5,366 nucleotides of DNA, from assembly GCA_023390675.1 (NCBI GenBank), contig JAEWCK010000224.1:1-5366 (forward strand), read 5' to 3'. This DNA is from Pseudomonadota bacterium. Its GTDB lineage: Bacteria > Pseudomonadota > Alphaproteobacteria > Sphingomonadales > Sphingomonadaceae. The position numbers and the translations under genes are program-made. Of the stretch, positions 1-5,366 are shown in pieces (position 1 is the stretch's first letter; each line of letters opens with the position of its first letter). The notes below the pieces were generated by a model. That model had not been told where the DNA came from. It saw only the letters and a program-made list of their open reading frames with translations, and searched no databases.

Positions 1-601
1 CCGCACCGTCGGCGTCGCGCGGCCGGTCGGGCGCGGCGTCGAGGAAGAGCGCGAGCTTCTCGATCTCGCGCGCGAGGATCGCGCGGTCGCCGCCGCAGGC
101 GAGGGCGAGCCGTTGCGGCACATCGCCGGTGAGCCTGAGGCCGTGCTCGCGTGCCACGGTGGCGGCGAGCCTGGTCGCCTCGATCCCTTCGGGGACGTAG
201 CAGGCATGCGCCATCGCCGCGGGCGCCGCGATCGCCGCCTTGACCAGCTTGCCGCTCGCCTTGAGCCCGGGCCCGATCGCCACTACCGGATTGCCCGCGC
301 GCTCGGCGTTCAGCAGCAGCGTCACTGCCTCGAGCGCGCCCTCCTCGATTCCCGTGACGCGCACATAACGCGCGCCCCCGAACAGCGAGAGCGAGGCCGC
401 CTCGTCGGCGAGCCGCCCGGGCTGGTCGCGCAATGCCTTCATGTCGAGGTCGATGCGTTCGGCATCGGGCCCCATCGCCGCGCCGAGCCGGCTCGCGAGA
501 TCGGCCGCGCCGGCTTCGTCGGGGCCGTGGAACAGATAGAGCCGCGTGGCGGGGTTGGGCTTCTCGATCGCGGCGCGGATCTGCGTCGCGTTGGCCTTCA
601 C
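1..601 (-). CDS. holA: DNA polymerase III delta subunit (N-terminal 200 residues; cut by window edge)
   Basis: This is the clamp-loader delta subunit, which binds and opens the beta sliding clamp during replication in the cytoplasm. I translated 200 codons without a stop; the gene continues past the left edge, and the family is usually about 340 residues. The N-terminus (KANATQIRAAIEKPNPATR, then LYLFHGPDEAGAADLA at about 21-36) is the usual alphaproteobacterial HolA opening. SLSLFGGARYVRV (70-82) and GGDRAILAREIEKLALF (170-186) match the family's conserved blocks, the latter near the end of the AAA+-like region. The start is a GTG at 601 whose GTGA overlaps the TGA stop of lptE; no in-frame ATG occurs before residue 43. 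No clear Shine-Dalgarno precedes it, so translation is probably coupled to lptE. HolA lacks a working ATPase site in the family, and I see no Walker A here. Only the C-terminal clamp-loader collar part is missing from view. Confidence 0.92.
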   Translation of the reverse strand, partial: MKANATQIRAAIEKPNPATRLYLFHGPDEAGAADLASRLGAAMGPDAERIDLDMKALRDQPGRLADEAASLSLFGGARYVRVTGIEEGALEAVTLLLNAERAGNPVVAIGPGLKASGKLVKAAIAAPAAMAHACYVPEGIEATRLAATVAREHGLRLTGDVPQRLALACGGDRAILAREIEKLALFLDAAPDRPRDADGA

Positions 602-1092
602 TTCGCGCCCGCCGCGGGCGAGCGCGCGAAGCGGGCGACGCGTGCGACGATCTGGTCGGCGACGATCCCCGAAAGCCGCTCGAGCGCGGTCTGCTCGGCC
701 GCGATCGTCGCATATTCGCTACCGACCACGTCGATGCCCGCATCCGAGCCCGCAGTCGCGTCGAGCACGACCTGGCCGTTCGACAAGTCGACCAGTTGAT
801 AGCGCGCGCGCAGCGTCCGCCGCTCGCGCGTCACCGAATCGTCGCGCCTGACGCCGAGCCCCGCGATGCGGTCGTCGAGCTGGACTTCGAGCCGGTAGCG
901 CGCCGCGCCCTGCGCCTCGAGCCGGTCCTTGAGCGCATTGGCGACCAGCCAGCCCGATTGCCCCTCGATCGGCGCGACCTGCACCCCGGAGAGCGCCGCG
1001 CGCACCGATCCGTCGGGCCCGCCACCATAAAGCGGCTGGAGCCCGCAGCCCGAAAGCGCCAGCGCGCCGGCGAGCAGGCCCGCGAGCCTCAT
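598..1092 (-). CDS. lptE: LPS-assembly lipoprotein LptE
   Basis: LptE is the outer-membrane lipoprotein that plugs the LptD barrel and helps place lipopolysaccharide in the outer leaflet. The 164-residue product begins with a short lipoprotein signal (MRLAGLLAGALALSGC). It has a lipobox LSGC with the acylated Cys at 16, followed by GLQPLYGGG, the typical start of mature alphaproteobacterial LptE. Gly at +2 is compatible with outer-membrane sorting. The body has the expected alternating pattern: a strand (VQVAPIEG, 38-44), a helix (WLVANALKDRLEAQG, 48-62), strands (ARYRLEVQLDD, 64-74; TLRARYQLVDL, 93-103) and a C-terminal helix (129-157). Its ATG overlaps the leuS stop as ATGA. No strong Shine-Dalgarno is visible, so coupling to leuS is likely. 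Length is normal for alphaproteobacterial LptE. Sequence conservation is low in this family, so the call rests on lipobox, N-terminal motif and position between leuS and holA. Confidence 0.9.
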   Translation of the reverse strand: MRLAGLLAGALALSGCGLQPLYGGGPDGSVRAALSGVQVAPIEGQSGWLVANALKDRLEAQGAARYRLEVQLDDRIAGLGVRRDDSVTRERRTLRARYQLVDLSNGQVVLDATAGSDAGIDVVGSEYATIAAEQTALERLSGIVADQIVARVARFARSPAAGAK

Positions 1093-3599
1093 GCGACCAG
1101 ATTGACCAGACGATCGGGCACGACGATCACTTTCTTCGGAGCCTTCCCTTCGAGCAGCCGAACGATCTTGTCGCTGCCGAGTGCCGCGGCCTCGACAACT
1201 TCCTTCGGCGCCCCCTTGGGCATTACCAGCGTATCGCGCAGCTTGCCATTGACCTGCACGGCGATCGTCACTTCGTCATCGACCAGCAGCGCCGGATCGA
1301 CTGCGGGCCAGGGCGCGTCGGCGATCATGCCATCCTCGCCCATCTTCGCCCAGACCTCCTCGGCAAGGTGCGGCACCATCGGCGCGACGACCCGTGCGAG
1401 CGTGCGGATCGCAGCCACGCGCGAGGCCGAAGCCGGGGCGCGCTCGATCGCATTGACCAGCTCGTAGAGCCGCGCGACCGCCTTGTTGAACGCCAGCGCC
1501 TCGATGTCGCCGGCCACCCCCGCGATCGTGCGGTGGAGCTTGCGATCCAGCTCCTTGTCCTCGCCCTCGGCCGCTTCGAGCCCGTCGAACAGCCGCCACA
1601 GCCGCTGGACGAAGCGCCACGCGCCTTCGATGCCGTTCTCGGTCCACTCCAGATCGCGCTCGGGGGGCGAATCCGAGAGCATGAACCAGCGCACCGCATC
1701 CGCGCCGTACTGGTCGACGATCGGCTCGGGATCGACGGTGTTCTTCTTGGACTTGGACATCTTCTCGATGCGGCCGACTTGCGCCACGTCGCCCGTCGCG
1801 ATCTCGACCACCCCGGCGCTGTCCTTGCGGATCTCCTCGGGCGACAGCCAGCGACCGTCCTGCGACTTGTACGTCTCGTGCGTCACCATCCCCTGGGTGA
1901 ACAGCCCCGCAAACGGCTCCTCCACGTCGAGCCGTCCGATATGCCTGAGCGCGCGGGTGAAGAAGCGGGCGTAGAGCAAGTGCAGGATCGCATGCTCGAC
2001 CCCGCCGATATACTGCCCCACCGGCAGCCACTGCTCGGCCACGGCCTTGTCGAACGGCCTGTCGCCCGGCTGGCTGGCGAAGCGGATGAAATACCAGGAC
2101 GAATCGACGAAGGTGTCGAGCGTGTCGGTCTCGCGCCGCGCCGCGCTCCCGCATTTCGGGCAGTCGACGTGCTTCCACGTCGGGTGCCGGTCGAGCGGAT
2201 TGCCGGGAATGTCGAAGCTCACATCCTCGGGCAGCACCACCGGCAGCTGGTCGCGCGGCACGCCCACCGGCCCGCACGCGTCGCAATGGATGATCGGGAT
2301 CGGCGTGCCCCAGTAACGCTGGCGGCTTACCCCCCAGTCGCGCAGCCGCCACACGGTGGTGCCGGTGCCCCAGCCGCCCTGCTCGGCGCGGCGGATGACC
2401 TCGCGTTTGGCGTCGGCCACGTCCAATCCGTCGAGGAAGTGCGAATTCACCAGCGTGCCGGGCCCGGTCCAGGCCTCGCCGTCGCGGAATTCGGGATCGG
2501 TCTTGTCGCCCTCGGCGACGACGCGGCGGATCGGAAGCGAATATTTGGTCGCGAACTCGAAGTCGCGCTGGTCGTGCGCGGGCACCCCGAACACCGCGCC
2601 GGTGCCATAGTCCATCAGCACGAAATTGGCGATGTAGACCGGCAATTTCCATGCAGGATCAAAGGGATGCGTGACGGTCAGCCCGGTGTCGTAGCCCAAT
2701 TTCTCCTGCGTCTCGAGCTCGGCCGCGGTCGTCCCGCCCTGCTTGCACTGCTCGATGAACGCCGCAACTTCGGCGTCCGTCTGTTGCAGCTGCTGCGCGA
2801 TCGGATGGTCCGCGGCCACCGCGACGAAGCTCGCCCCGAAGATCGTGTCGGGCCGGGTCGTGAAAACTTCGACACTATCGCCGTTCGACATGCTCCAGGT
2901 GAAGCGCAGCCCCTCGGACTTGCCGATCCAGTTCTCCTGCATCAGCTTGACCTTGTCGGGCCAGTGCTCGAGCGCCTTGACGCCTTCGAGCAATTCGTCG
3001 GCGAACTGGGTGATCTTCAGGAACCACTGGCTGAGCTTGCGGCGCTCGACCAGGGCCCCCGATCGCCAGCCGCGCCCGTCGATCACCTGCTCGTTGGCGA
3101 GCACGGTCATGTCGACCGGGTCCCAATTGACCGCCGATTCCTTGCGATAGACGAGGCCGGCGTCGAGGAAGTCGAGGAAGATCGCCTGCTCGTGCCCGTA
3201 ATAATCGGGCTCGCACGTCGCCAGCTCGCGCGTCCAGTCGAGCGCGAAGCCGAGGCGCTTCAGCTGCGCCTTCATCGTCGCGATGTTCGCGCGGGTCCAG
3301 TTGCCGGGATGGACCTTCTTCTCCATCGCGGCATTCTCGGCGGGCATGCCGAACGCGTCCCAGCCCATCGGGTGGAGCACTTCCATCCCCTGCATCCGGC
3401 GGAAGCGCGCGAGCACGTCGCCCATCGTATAGTTGCGGACGTGCCCCATATGGATGCGCCCCGATGGATAGGGGAACATCTCGAGCACATAGCTCTTGGG
3501 CCTGGGCGAATCGTCCCGCGCGGCGAAGGTGCGGCTGTCTTCCCACGCCTTCTGCCACGCCGCATCCGCCTTGAGCGGGTTGAAGCGCGACGAGCTCAT
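1089..3599 (-). CDS. leuS: leucyl-tRNA synthetase (class I)
   Basis: This cytoplasmic enzyme charges tRNA-Leu with leucine using ATP. The product is 836 residues, slightly shorter than E. coli LeuRS (860). Visible landmarks in order are PYPSGRIHMGH with the HIGH-type motif at 50-53 and the CP1 editing domain at about 225-415. That domain carries TTRPDT (247-252) and AHDQRD (341-346), which hold the conserved Thr and Asp of the hydrolytic site. DWGVSRQRYWGTPIP follows at 421-435. A Cys4 zinc-type pair comes next (C439/C442 and C480/C483), then ETDTLDTFVDSSWY (490-503) and the KMSKS loop (613-617). The C-terminal region is an anticodon-binding helical bundle ending in VQVNGKLRDT (781-790) and a small C-terminal domain. 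The start is supported by AAGGAAG at 3609-3603, five nucleotides (from AAGGA) before the ATG. All catalytic motifs are intact. It is preceded by the DUF3576 gene and overlaps lptE. Confidence 0.98.
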   Translation of the reverse strand: MSSSRFNPLKADAAWQKAWEDSRTFAARDDSPRPKSYVLEMFPYPSGRIHMGHVRNYTMGDVLARFRRMQGMEVLHPMGWDAFGMPAENAAMEKKVHPGNWTRANIATMKAQLKRLGFALDWTRELATCEPDYYGHEQAIFLDFLDAGLVYRKESAVNWDPVDMTVLANEQVIDGRGWRSGALVERRKLSQWFLKITQFADELLEGVKALEHWPDKVKLMQENWIGKSEGLRFTWSMSNGDSVEVFTTRPDTIFGASFVAVAADHPIAQQLQQTDAEVAAFIEQCKQGGTTAAELETQEKLGYDTGLTVTHPFDPAWKLPVYIANFVLMDYGTGAVFGVPAHDQRDFEFATKYSLPIRRVVAEGDKTDPEFRDGEAWTGPGTLVNSHFLDGLDVADAKREVIRRAEQGGWGTGTTVWRLRDWGVSRQRYWGTPIPIIHCDACGPVGVPRDQLPVVLPEDVSFDIPGNPLDRHPTWKHVDCPKCGSAARRETDTLDTFVDSSWYFIRFASQPGDRPFDKAVAEQWLPVGQYIGGVEHAILHLLYARFFTRALRHIGRLDVEEPFAGLFTQGMVTHETYKSQDGRWLSPEEIRKDSAGVVEIATGDVAQVGRIEKMSKSKKNTVDPEPIVDQYGADAVRWFMLSDSPPERDLEWTENGIEGAWRFVQRLWRLFDGLEAAEGEDKELDRKLHRTIAGVAGDIEALAFNKAVARLYELVNAIERAPASASRVAAIRTLARVVAPMVPHLAEEVWAKMGEDGMIADAPWPAVDPALLVDDEVTIAVQVNGKLRDTLVMPKGAPKEVVEAAALGSDKIVRLLEGKAPKKVIVVPDRLVNLVA

Positions 3600-3602
3600 T
3601 GT

Positions 3603-3609
3603 CTTCCTT
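3603..3609 (-). promoter_or_regulatory. Shine-Dalgarno of leuS
   Basis: On the minus strand AAGGAAG lies just before the ATG at 3599, with five nucleotides between AAGGA and the start. It is the strongest ribosome-binding site in the minus-strand gene string. It fixes the leuS start and suggests that leuS initiates independently, unlike lptE and holA. Confidence 0.7.
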
Positions 3610-3618
3610 CGAAATCGA

Positions 3619-3637
3619 ACGCGGCCGGGGGCCGCGT
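3619..3637 (-). other. GC hairpin between DUF3576 gene and leuS
   Basis: A perfect inverted repeat has 8-bp arms (ACGCGGCC and GGCCGCGT) around a 3-nt loop. It lies in the 42-nt gap between the DUF3576 stop and the leuS Shine-Dalgarno, ending about 9 nt upstream of the latter. On the minus strand it is followed by TCGATTTCGAAGG, not a U-run, so it is not a standard intrinsic terminator. It could be a weak attenuator, an mRNA processing or stability element, or a structure that sets the ratio of the two proteins. The role is inferred only from position. Confidence 0.5.
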
Positions 3638-3641
3638 CAAA

Positions 3642-4073
3642 TCAATTGGCGATCGCCGCGCGGCGCAGGTCGCGGGCGCGAGTGAGGATGATGTCCTCGA
3701 GCTTCTGCACCGTCGCCGCCTGCACCGGGGCCGCGACCCAGGCGCCGTTGCGGTTGACTTCGCGCAGCGCCGCGACGCGCAGCGCATCGGCGCGCAGGTC
3801 CTGGTCGAGCACGGTCACGGTCACTTTCATCCGCTCGGTCTGGACGTTCGGATTGACGTACCAGTCGGTGACGATGACGCCGCCGTTCGAATCGGTCTGG
3901 AGCAAAGGCATGAAGCTCAGCGTGTCGAGGCTCGCGCGCCAAAGATAGGAATTGACGCCGATCGTCGTCACTTTCGATGCGGCGAGATCCGCCTCGGGGC
4001 GTCCCTTCCCGCCGCAGGCGGCAGTCGAGAGGACGAGCGATCCCAGGATCGCGGCGCGCAACAGACGATTCAT
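3642..4073 (-). CDS. DUF3576-family putative outer-membrane lipoprotein
   Basis: The 143-residue product matches my recollection of the alphaproteobacterial DUF3576 family, which has no assigned function. The N-terminus is a lipoprotein signal (MNRLLRAAILGSLVLSTAAC) with a TAAC lipobox and the lipidated Cys at 20. Thr at -3 is less usual than Leu but tolerated. The mature protein carries the family core GVNSYLWRASLDTLSFMPL (39-57), then GGVIVTDWYVNP (64-75), ERMKVTVTVLDQDLRADALRV (80-100) and a C-terminal helix LEDIILTRARDLRRAAIAN (125-143). Mature +2 is Gly, which fits outer-membrane sorting. The ATG at 4073 is chosen because the signal peptide starts there and AGGA (4085-4082) lies 8 nt upstream; the frame stays open further upstream but that part has no coding look. 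It is probably first in an operon with leuS-lptE-holA, which hints at an envelope role, but function is unknown. Confidence 0.88.
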   Translation of the reverse strand: MNRLLRAAILGSLVLSTAACGGKGRPEADLAASKVTTIGVNSYLWRASLDTLSFMPLLQTDSNGGVIVTDWYVNPNVQTERMKVTVTVLDQDLRADALRVAALREVNRNGAWVAAPVQAATVQKLEDIILTRARDLRRAAIAN

Positions 4074-4081
4074 CGACACAT

Positions 4082-4085
4082 TCCT
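4082..4085 (-). promoter_or_regulatory. Shine-Dalgarno of the DUF3576 gene
   Basis: TAGGAA on the minus strand has its AGGA core eight nucleotides before the ATG at 4073. It decides the start, because the open frame itself runs upstream to 5000 and across the divergent gene. Confidence 0.6.
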
Positions 4086-4113
4086 ACCGGGGAAAGAACT
4101 TCGGAAGGCAGCA

Positions 4114-4141
4114 TCTATAGGGGCTCGTGTGGCGGGAGCAA
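4114..4141 (-). promoter_or_regulatory. candidate sigma70-type promoter for DUF3576-leuS-lptE-holA
   Basis: On the minus strand TTGCTC (4141-4136) and TATAGA (4119-4114) are separated by 16 nt. The -35 keeps the TTG that matters most in alphaproteobacterial housekeeping promoters, and the -10 keeps TATA. Transcription would start near 4107, giving a leader of roughly 35 nt with the Shine-Dalgarno inside it. It is the best match in the divergent intergenic region, but it was found by eye and not tested. Confidence 0.5.
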
Positions 4142-4208
4142 GGCGCGATGGCGGCGGTGCGGCCATGCGATTCTGTGGGTCTGGAGCAACAGTCGCACGA
4201 AATTTATG

Positions 4209-4230
4209 CCACCGGTGGAACCAAGGTTCC
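4209..4230. promoter_or_regulatory. two abutting palindromes, possible operator
   Basis: CCACCGGTGG (4209-4218) is a perfect 10-bp palindrome. GGAACC-AA-GGTTCC (4217-4230) is a perfect 6+2+6 inverted repeat sharing its first two bases with it. They lie 33-54 nt upstream of the plus-strand ATG, inside the divergent region where a promoter for the barrel gene would be. Two adjoining dyads suggest binding of a dimeric regulator, or alternative RNA hairpins if transcribed. I cannot name a regulator, and I see no convincing plus-strand -35/-10 pair to anchor them. Confidence 0.4.
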
Positions 4231-4254
4231 GAATCATGGTAGGCCATCCCATCT

Positions 4255-4259
4255 AGGGA
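4255..4259 (+). promoter_or_regulatory. Shine-Dalgarno of the barrel-protein gene
   Basis: AGGGA ends 3 nt before the first ATG (4263), 9 nt before the second in-frame ATG (4269) and 15 nt before the third (4275). The spacing favours 4269 as the true start, with the first ATG possible but tight. Confidence 0.5.
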
Positions 4260-4262
4260 AGC

Positions 4263-4985
4263 ATGCGAATGCAGATGACGCGCTTGACGACGGGACTGGG
4301 CTTGGGGGCGCTGTGCGCCGCCGCGGCCCTGCTCGCGCCTGCGCTTCAGGCGCAGGAGACGCGCGGCGACCACGCGAATGTCAGGCGTTCTGCGCCGATG
4401 CGCGCGGGGCTGGGCACCTTCACGCCGGCCGCCGCCGATCCCAAGCTCGCTGCGATTCTCGCGCGCTCGGGCCTGCCCGAGGCCGGCTTCCGCTTCACGC
4501 CCTCCGAGTCGCGCCGCGGCAGCCGCACAGTCACCGTCGCGGTGCGCGCGCGCTCGACTCGCGGCGCGCAGGGCACGCAGGTCGCCAGCGCGCAGCCCGC
4601 TTCGCTCAGCCTCGCGCCGATCGCCTATAATCTCGGCGTGTCGGTCGGCTGGAAGCGCTTCGCCGTCTCGGGCGACCTCACTCGCGTCGATCTCGCCACC
4701 CTGCCGGGCAGCCGCGAGCGCGCCGATGTCGGCGTCAGCTATACCGGCAAGCGGGTCAGCGGCCGCGTCCAGGCCAATGCAGATCGTCCGCTCGCCAGCA
4801 CGCCGATCCTGATCGGCGACAAGCCGAGCTACTCGATCGACGTAGCGGGCAGCTATTCGCTGACGCGCAACCTCGATGTGACCGCGGGCGTGCGCTACCG
4901 CAGCGAGCAGGATCGCCTGCCCAAGATCACCGACGATCGCCGCGAGAGCCAGGCGGTCTATGTGGGCACTGCCTTCCGCTTCTGA
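4263..4985 (+). CDS. secreted protein, predicted small outer-membrane beta-barrel
   Basis: No named family is recognised, though it resembles hypothetical proteins I recall from sphingomonads. The product has 240 residues from the first ATG; ATGs at codons 3 and 5 are alternatives, and Shine-Dalgarno spacing favours codon 3. A Sec signal peptide is clear: basic start, hydrophobic stretch GLGLGALCAAAALLAPA, probable cleavage after LQA (about residue 30). Residues 31-85 are a non-barrel, Ala/Arg-rich segment. The rest shows alternating amphipathic strands: TVTVAVRA, YNLGVSVGWKRF, AVSGDLTRVDL, RADVGVSYTG, RVSGRVQANADR, SYSIDVAGSYSL, LDVTAGVRYRSE and AVYVGTAFRF. That makes about eight strands, the count of OmpA/OmpX-type barrels. 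The last residue is Phe with alternating aromatics before it, the usual BAM recognition signal. It probably sits in the outer membrane; substrate or role is unknown. It is divergent from the DUF3576 lipoprotein gene, and codon use matches its neighbours. Confidence 0.8.
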   Translation: MRMQMTRLTTGLGLGALCAAAALLAPALQAQETRGDHANVRRSAPMRAGLGTFTPAAADPKLAAILARSGLPEAGFRFTPSESRRGSRTVTVAVRARSTRGAQGTQVASAQPASLSLAPIAYNLGVSVGWKRFAVSGDLTRVDLATLPGSRERADVGVSYTGKRVSGRVQANADRPLASTPILIGDKPSYSIDVAGSYSLTRNLDVTAGVRYRSEQDRLPKITDDRRESQAVYVGTAFRF

Positions 4986-5018
4986 CGGCGGAGCCGTCAT
5001 CCCGGCGAAAGCCGGGAT
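4983..5018. repeat. REP-like double hairpin between convergent genes
   Basis: Two perfect stem-loops adjoin. The first is TGACGGC-GGA-GCCGTCA (4983-4999, 7-bp stem), which includes the stop codon of the barrel gene. The second is ATCCCGGC-GAAA-GCCGGGAT (4999-5018, 8-bp stem with a GNRA tetraloop). They share base 4999. The CATCCCGGCGAAAGCCGGGA core closely resembles the interspersed extragenic palindrome I recall as very common in sphingomonads and other alphaproteobacteria. No U-run follows on either strand, so it is not a classical terminator. It may still stop or stabilise transcripts from both converging genes. Copy number cannot be seen in this window. Confidence 0.65.
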
Positions 5019-5027
5019 CTCGCGCGG

Positions 5028-5366
5028 CTAGCCCGAACCGTTCACCCACGCGTCGATAGCCGCCCAGCCATGAACCCCGAGCGCGCGTAGCGACGCCCCG
5101 CGCCGGGCGTCCATCCCGCCGAGCGCGATCACCGGCACGTCGATCCCGCGAATCAGCAGGCCCAGCCGTACGCGCCCCAGCGCCCGCGCGCCGGGGTGCG
5201 AGCGCGTCGGAAACACCGGCGAGACGAACAATGCATGCGCCCCCGCGCGCAATCCGCGAATCGCCTCGGCCGGCGAGTGCGCGGGCCAGGTGACCAGCCC
5301 GGGTCCGCGCCGGCCATGGCGCCCGGCCGCGCCCGGCCCCGGTGGAGAGCCCGCCGCCACCAGCAC
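5028..5366 (-). CDS. thiamine-phosphate-synthase (ThiE/TenI)-like protein, C-terminal part
   Basis: The gene enters from the right edge; 112 residues and a TAG stop are visible, and its start lies outside. The fragment shows the C-terminal half of a ThiE/TenI TIM barrel: AHSPAEA (29-35), AGAHALFVSPVFPTRSHPGA (41-60), VPVIALGGM (77-85, phosphate-binding Gly-Gly) and GVHGWAAIDAW (97-107). ThiE joins the pyrimidine diphosphate and thiazole phosphate to make thiamine phosphate. TenI relatives act as thiazole tautomerases. Where B. subtilis ThiE has PTETK, with Thr and Lys contacting pyrophosphate, this protein has PTRSH, so the Lys is replaced by His. Automatic pipelines would probably call it thiamine phosphate synthase, but that activity is uncertain. 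It converges on the barrel gene across the REP-like element, and no other thiamine gene is in view. Confidence 0.8.
   Translation of the reverse strand: MLVAAGSPPGPGAAGRHGRRGPGLVTWPAHSPAEAIRGLRAGAHALFVSPVFPTRSHPGARALGRVRLGLLIRGIDVPVIALGGMDARRGASLRALGVHGWAAIDAWVNGSG

Noticed and set aside
606..620. CGCCCGC/GCGGGCG inverted repeat just before the holA start.
   Set aside because: It lies within lptE codons for a Pro/Ala/Gly-rich tail, has almost no loop, and is of a kind expected by chance at this GC content.
4199..4207. AT-rich patch GAAATTTAT as a plus-strand -10 box for the barrel gene.
   Set aside because: It is the only AT-rich spot upstream, but no TTG-type -35 is found at 16-18 nt, so a promoter call is not supported.
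4217..4240. GGAAC as the -35 of an EcfG general stress promoter.
   Set aside because: No CGTT-like -10 lies 16-18 nt downstream on either strand; GGAAC is better explained as one arm of the inverted repeat.
1368..4256. A 962-codon open frame on the plus strand, antisense to leuS and the DUF3576 gene.
   Set aside because: It mirrors leuS in a high-GC genome where antisense stops are rare. The translation is Arg/Ala/His/Asp-rich low-complexity with no domain, and leuS is certain. The same applies to the shorter antisense frames at 433-1467 and 113-799.
4127..4630. Plus-strand frame of 167 codons overlapping the barrel gene start.
   Set aside because: It has no ribosome-binding site or domain and shares sequence out of frame with the signal-peptide-bearing gene at 4263.
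4074..5000. Upstream extension of the DUF3576 frame to 5000, giving a 452-residue protein.
   Set aside because: It would run through the divergent gene and the intergenic region. The lipoprotein signal, Shine-Dalgarno and family length all place the start at 4073.

Overview
The window is GC-rich, with third codon positions dominated by G and C, and it looks like the chromosome of an alphaproteobacterium, most likely a sphingomonad (Sphingomonas or a relative). This rests on the gene order DUF3576 lipoprotein - leuS - lptE - holA, on the style of the proteins, and on an intergenic palindrome with the core CCCGGCGAAAGCCGGG of a kind I recall as common in these genomes. No database search was possible.

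Layout. From position 4073 down to 1 lies a minus-strand gene string that is probably one operon. It starts with a small DUF3576-type lipoprotein (4073-3642). Next, after a 42-nt gap holding a strong GC hairpin, comes leuS (leucyl-tRNA synthetase, 3599-1089). Then lptE (LPS-assembly lipoprotein, 1092-598) follows with an ATGA start/stop overlap. Last is holA (DNA polymerase III delta, from 601, running off the left edge), joined to lptE by a GTGA overlap. A 189-nt divergent intergenic region (4074-4262) holds a plausible promoter for the minus-strand string. It also holds two abutting palindromes just upstream of a plus-strand gene (4263-4985) for a secreted protein with the look of a small outer-membrane beta-barrel. 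Between the end of that gene and the convergent thiamine-phosphate-synthase-like gene (minus, entering from the right edge and ending at 5028) sits a double-hairpin REP-like element.

How the genes fit together. The minus-strand string mixes translation (leuS), replication (holA) and outer-membrane biogenesis (lptE and probably the DUF3576 lipoprotein). This is a housekeeping operon whose tight overlaps suggest translational coupling. The divergent small barrel adds another envelope protein next door. The ThiE/TenI-like gene appears unrelated.

I see no mobile element, CRISPR array, RNA gene or defence system. The region is mostly ordinary core genome. The least understood parts are the DUF3576 lipoprotein, the small barrel protein, the palindromes in front of it and the REP-like element.
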